Source: Oxytricha trifallax
Taxonomy: Eukaryota; Ciliophora; Spirotrichea; Sporadotrichida; Oxytrichidae
Direction of reading: 5' to 3'
NCBI GenBank assembly: GCA_000711775.1
Contig: ARYC01000327.1
Span: forward strand, 27,178 to 91,177
DNA length: 64,000 bases
Position 1 is the first letter of the stretch; every line of letters begins with the position of its first letter. Below the pieces are notes generated by a model, which saw only the letters and a list, made by a program, of their open reading frames with translations, did no database searches and was not told the origin of the DNA. A program made the position numbers and the translations under genes. This document shows positions 60,200 through 64,000 of the stretch, in pieces.

Positions 60200-61395
60200 A
60201 GTACTTTGTATTAGACGGACATGACCTCCCGAATTTTGGAATTTCTCAGAAAACCGCGTTTTTTTTTTGCCCTTGATTTTTGCAGAATTAAATCGAGCGA
60301 AAATCATAGAGCAAGAATTAAAAAATGAAAATGAAAATCGGAAATGTGGTCGCCGAAATCTTTTTTATTTTCTGAATCAAAAATGTGGAAAAAAATGAGG
60401 CATATTTGAATATTTAGAATAAATTAAATTAATTATTAAATTAAAATATGAATTAAGTATAAGGGAATATGGGAAAAAAAGGGAGTGGGGTTAAACTTTT
60501 AATTTAAATTAAATTATAAATAAATTAAATTTGTTTTTATTTTCTTCTTCTTCATCTTCTTCATCTTCATCATTTTTTTAATTTGAATTTAATTGTAAAA
60601 AAAAGTGGCAGAGTTCACTCTAAATTTTCTGGCTTTAAATCTCTGTGCATTATATTTTTCATTCATTTTTTATTTTATCTATCAAAATGTTTTCAGGTTT
60701 TAGATCTCTGTGTATTTAAATTTAGTAGTACAAAAATTCATTTTTAATTTCAAGTTTAGATTTTTTCATCTTCATCATCATCTTCTTCGTCATAGTATTT
60801 TGGTATAGTTGATATAAGTATATTTATTTATTTTATTATTATTATTATTATTTTTAAAATTGAAAATGAATTATATTAAAATGGGCTTAGCTACTTACTT
60901 GAATATTCAATTTACCCGATCCCCGAAAATGGTAATTTTATTTCACTCTTATAAAATAATTTAAAATTAAACTGTTTCAAATTCTTTCAATATTCCCCCT
61001 GATTTACCCAAACTTTTTATAGTATAAAATATATTTATTTAATTTTTAAATACTTAGGAACTGTTTTTAATTAATTGATTTTAGCACTCTAATTTTTGCT
61101 TTCATTTTTAATTTAATTATTTTAAAAGAACTCTCTTAATTATAAATAGGAAAGATTAGATGAAATCATGAATCTTGCGATTTATTAATAATAATTTTGA
61201 AATTTAAGAAAGAGTAAGTAAATTGGAATTATATATTTATCATAAATAAAGTGTCAGAGTTACCAATTTTAAATTAATTAATTTGAAATAAATAAATAAC
61301 GAGGGAATATTAATATAAGGCATTTTAGAGAACAAATAGTATTTAAAGAAATTAATTTAAATTAAATAATACAAGGAATGCAATCGCTCAAAGCA
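60200..61395. other. Edge of transposon region
   Basis: Includes GGACATGACCTCCCGAATTT, a CTTCTTCATCTTC-type microsatellite at 60541-60577 and again near 60765-60792, and a repeated GATCTCTGTG/ATCTCTGTGCAT word at 60642 and 60703. No telomere-type repeat or clear inverted terminus is seen, so the left end of the transposon is not fixed. Confidence 0.4.
60541..60577. repeat. CTT/CAT microsatellite
   Basis: Run of CTTCTTCATCTTCTTCATC type trinucleotides, repeated in shorter form at 60765-60792. Confidence 0.7.
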
Positions 61396-61401
61396 ATTTA
61401 A

Positions 61402-62265
61402 TCATTTTTATTATTGATTTTTATTTAAAAAAACGCATTTGCAATTCTTTGCTTCTCTTTTACAGAATTTGCAGTTTTTATAGTAGTTTTTGGAAATTCG
61501 CTTGGATTGGAATTTAGATTTTGGCTAGTTATTGCTGAATTTAAGTAGCTAATTTTTCACTTCTAAAGGGGAGTTGGGTTACTAAAATTTTCTTTTTAAT
61601 AATTATTTATTTAGTTGTAGGGACTTTGCGCTAAGCGCGATTCTATACAATTCATCATTAATTGCTACATTTCTTGCGAAATCAAGGAATTCTCGCCATT
61701 TATGCAAGATTTAATCATAATTATTTTAACTGTAAAATTTGCTGAGCATAATTGAGCACTCTACGCTTTCTGAATTATTATTTTCAGTTTATTGAATTAA
61801 TCCATAAAGTTTGTTTTCGGCACCTAGAAATTCTTTCATAAATTGAAATTCACTAATTTAGGCATTATCTACTTGATTTAATATAGCGCTTAACTTTATT
61901 TAAGAAACTATTTGGACAATTTTATCATTTTTTTCAAAGAAATACCAGTTTCCTGCGAATTTTTTTAGAACTATATAGTGTAAGTTTGGGTGATCGAACA
62001 GTTCAATTAACAAAATTGAAGTTAATAATGTATTTAGTTTTGAAATTATTGATCCTCTTTACTTATCAAAATTTACGAATTTATAATGCGAAAATCTAGT
62101 AAATGTAGCAAGCCTAAAACTATTATTATTTGAGTCTTGAATTAACCCTGGAATTTTATTTAAATCAAAGCCAATGTTATTGCTTAAAATTTCCTCAATT
62201 TTATTGATATCTTAAAGTGAAAAGAATAGCTATTAAATGCATTATTCTTTGCAAATATATTTCAT
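61402..62265 (-). CDS. Transposon ORF B, Cys-motif C-terminus
   Basis: ATG 62265 to TGA 61402-61404, 287 codons under the Gln code. It reads MKYICKEQCIQQLFFSLQDI, NKIEEILSNNIGFDLNKIPG, YGLIQQTENNNSESVECS and NYDQILHKWREFLDFARNVA. The C-terminus has CKFCKREAKNCKC, a possible zinc-binding motif, followed by NKNQQQK. Its ATG overlaps the stop of ORF A as ATGA, in another frame. If joined by a frameshift, A plus B would be about 490 residues, near the 57-kDa zinc-finger protein known from Oxytricha TBE elements; this correspondence is inference from size, position and Cys motif. Confidence 0.65.
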
Positions 62266-62879
62266 AGAACCTATGATTTAATTTAAAGCATTAAATAGCA
62301 AAATACCTTGAAAAGGTTCTAAATTTCTAATTTGCTAATTTTATTTAATTAATTTATCGAATCAACTTTAATTTCAGATATTATCTAAGTTGAGTACATT
62401 TTTCCGACCGCGACTTCTAATAAAAATGTCTATTAACTAGAAAAATAAACGTCGGGTGCGACTCGTACCAACTATCTAAATAAATGTAAATTATGCTCTG
62501 ATTCTTTTTTATTAATTTAATTTTAATTTATTTCACTTTTATTGATATCTAAATTGGAAAATTATCCATTTTGAGGCAAGTCCTAATTAAATTAATTTGA
62601 ATTTAAATTTTATTATCCAGTTTAAAAATACTGTGACTAAAAATTCTTTTAGGTAAAGCTTGAAATTTTCTAAGATTAATAATTTGATTTTTGCTGCATT
62701 TAATTTTTAATATTCTTTTCATTTTAATCTTATTAATTAAGACTTGTTTTAAGTAAAACTTTTGATAGATCAACTTTTTTGATAAATTTATTAGATCCTC
62801 TAAAATCACTTGATTCATTAATTTATCTATTACTGAAATCTTTTTGTTAATTTGATTATAATTAAGATAACCCCTTCAT
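62262..62879 (-). CDS. Transposon ORF A, Gln/Asn-rich
   Basis: ATG 62879 to TGA 62262-62264, 205 codons. N-terminal half is Gln/Asn-rich with most Gln as TAA or TAG (MKGLSQLQSNQQKDFSNRQI, then NQMQQKSNYQSQKISSFTQ). The second half is folded-looking: ESEHNLHLFRQLVRVAPDVY, TFLLEVAVGKMYSTQIISE. Its stop overlaps the start of ORF B (ATGA). Could be a separate small protein (TBE elements encode a 22-kDa one) or the N-terminal part of a longer protein interrupted by one indel. A different frame over 62.6-62.82 kb is open in the standard code but is a shadow. Confidence 0.65.
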
Positions 62880-63056
62880 CAAATATATATCCAATTTAAG
62901 CTGAAAGTAAGAGTTTGTTGAAAAATAACTTTGAAAAGAAAATTTTTGAGATAAAAAATTAATATTATAAAAATTATAATTGATAGGTGCTTATAAGGAA
63001 AAATCTACGGTGAAATCGAAAACCCCAAACTTCAAATATTCAAAATGAATGGTTTT

Positions 63057-63254
63057 TCACTTTCGATAAAAGCGTTGCTAGTTTTTATAATAATATTATT
63101 AATAACAAATTATTCTTTCTCCTTTAGTTAGGTTTATCTTTTTTTCAATAACTTTTAACTTGACTATTATAATTGATGCTATTTTTCTTAACCCTTTATG
63201 AACTTTATTTAATTTTGAACTTGAATTAACTTTTGGCTTTATCTTAACCTTCAT
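63057..63254 (-). CDS. Small basic ORF in transposon
   Basis: ATG 63254 to TGA 63057-63059, 65 codons: MKVKIKPKVNSSSKLNKVHK, GLRKIASIIIVKLKVIEKKI and a Gln/Tyr-rich end. Basic and plausible as a small protein, but short enough to be chance. It lies between ORF A and the transposase, on the same strand. Confidence 0.3.
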
Positions 63255-63502
63255 TTTTATTAATTACACTCTAATTATTCTTGATAATTTAAACTTAAAA
63301 TTTAAAACTTCCCCTCAATTTTTTTGTGCCCTTAAACCCGCAAGCCTGTACCAGTGCCTATTCACGCGCCGCCCTAACTCGTCCCTATTTTCCAAGTCCT
63401 CACCTGCCACCTTCGCTCTTCGCTGCCTATAAAAAGCGTGAATAATTAACTAGAAATTCAAGGGAAATTGAATGTAAGAGCCTTGCAATTTTCAATTCAA
63501 AT

Positions 63503-64000
63503 TCAATTAACTGTTCTTAATTCAACTTAAAAAGCTCTCCTTAATAATTTTTAATACTCGCAAAAATCGAATTAAATTAGGCCACTCTTGCTAGCAAGCC
63601 CCGCTTATTAACCTCGCACTTTCGCCTAGCTCAAAAATCTTTTAGCGAAATAGATTCCAAGGACGCTGTCAACACGTGATAAAAGCAGCGCCTCACCAAG
63701 TTCTAGTTGATCCTGCTAATATTCATGCCCAGCTCTTTCATGAATGCTGCCCAGTAGCCCCTAAAAAGGTGAACTCCAAGCGACTTACTTTGATTACGCC
63801 TTGGTATTCAGAGGGTTCAAGTCTCGATTTTTGATCCAAGAGTACATCAATTCAACAGGTGCGATTCTATAGTGATAAGGCCCTAAAAACATTATTGCCA
63901 AAGCCAAATCCAGGTACTTATTCATAATACTTTGTGATCTGTGGTGTGGTGCGTTATCAAGTAGAATTAAAGTATTTTCTCTCCAACTAGTGTCAACTGA
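63503..64000 (-). CDS. DDE transposase, C-terminal part
   Basis: Open in one frame from the window edge to TGA 63503-63505 (166 codons), so the N-terminal part lies beyond 64000. TLILLDNAPHHRSQSIMNKY has the second catalytic Asp (LLDNAP), and HYRIAPVELMYSWIKNRDLN has the catalytic Glu (PVE) with the following Trp-Ile-Lys helix. These are the hallmarks of Tc1/mariner-superfamily DDE transposases, including the TBE and Tec elements of ciliates. Gln codons include TAA and TAG. The downstream tail (to VELRTVN) is less conserved. The first Asp motif is not in the window but has a relative at 56.6 kb. Confidence 0.8.

Larger units (their letters stand above)
61402..64000 (-). mobile_element. TBE-like germline transposon (partial)
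   Basis: Groups the transposase, small ORF, ORF A and ORF B, all on the minus strand and tightly packed, in DNA whose G+C is higher than its left flank. TBE elements of Oxytricha are about 4 kb with a 42-kDa transposase, a 22-kDa and a 57-kDa ORF, and are eliminated during macronuclear development. Both termini are unseen: the right lies beyond 64000, and the left is somewhere in 60.2-61.4 kb. Confidence 0.65.

Noticed and set aside
62603..62818. ORF beginning MNQVILEDL
   Set aside because: A shadow: the adjacent frame (62262-62879) is longer, starts with ATG and has the Gln/Asn-rich composition usual for ciliate proteins.
63020..63032. AAAACCCCAAAC as a telomere remnant
   Set aside because: Only one unit, inside the transposon and not at an end; expected by chance now and then.
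1..64000. CRISPR array, rRNA genes or bacterial operon signals
   Set aside because: No evenly spaced repeats with spacers, no recognisable rRNA core, and the genetic code and split genes are eukaryotic.
1..64000. TGA as Cys or Trp (Euplotes- or Blepharisma-like code)
   Set aside because: TGA ends the MAPEG, both MATE and the giant genes exactly where the families end, while Trp and Cys there use TGG and TGT/TGC.

Overview
The window reads as germline (micronuclear) DNA of a spirotrich ciliate of the Oxytricha/Stylonychia type. Three observations support this. First, recognisable genes read through only if TAA and TAG mean glutamine and TGA alone is stop: the MAPEG, MATE and large macroglobulin-like genes all end at TGA and carry internal TAA/TAG. 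Second, genes are cut into short coding blocks by very AT-rich DNA, sometimes with a short direct repeat (pointer) at both edges of the interruption. Third, the DNA between genes carries fold-back elements, a DDE transposon resembling the telomere-bearing (TBE) class, and one CCCCAAAACCCC telomere-type repeat. The supplied standard-code ORFs therefore miss most real coding sequence. All translations here were made by eye. In such AT-rich DNA with one stop codon, TGA-free runs near 100 codons occur by chance, so ORF length alone was not trusted.

Layout. 0-31 kb: mostly germline-limited DNA. About 23 plus-strand coding islets (roughly 40-130 bp) lie in order between 3.4 and 30.8 kb and look like pieces of one or several related genes; at least three paralogous motif sets recur. 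Among them lie two 1-kb fold-back elements (5.8 and 9.8 kb), palindromes of a second family (16.6, 21.5, 22.3 kb), a G-rich inverted-repeat element (16.1 kb), a diverged long palindrome (18.9 kb) and several frameshifted or stop-containing coding stretches (0.9, 1.8-3.2, 8.4, 12-13.4 and 15.2 kb).

30.8-48.4 kb: gene-rich. A minus-strand fragment (30.9-31.4 kb) with a 13-nt pointer, a plus-strand MAPEG membrane protein (31.6-32.4 kb) with a 5-nt pointer, a very large minus-strand gene of about 11 kb (32.7-43.8 kb) for a conserved protein with macroglobulin-like segments, and a minus-strand MATE transporter (45.4-48.3 kb) carrying a palindromic element in one interruption.

48-60.2 kb: two unrecognised genes diverging at 49.5-50 (minus) and 50.5-51.5 kb (plus), a G-rich inverted-repeat element, a near-perfect 0.69-kb palindrome, a 1.36-kb element with GACGTC-rich inverted ends and a telomere-type repeat, an unrecognised plus-strand gene (54.8-55.6 kb), a broken DDE transposase (56.2-56.9 kb), and a second MATE gene (59.0-60.2 kb) whose N-terminal part is absent.

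60.2-64 kb: a minus-strand DDE transposon, with a transposase running off the right edge and two ORFs overlapping by ATGA. No rRNA, tRNA or CRISPR array was recognised. Coordinates of split genes give outer limits; exact exon/MDS edges are approximate unless a pointer is named.
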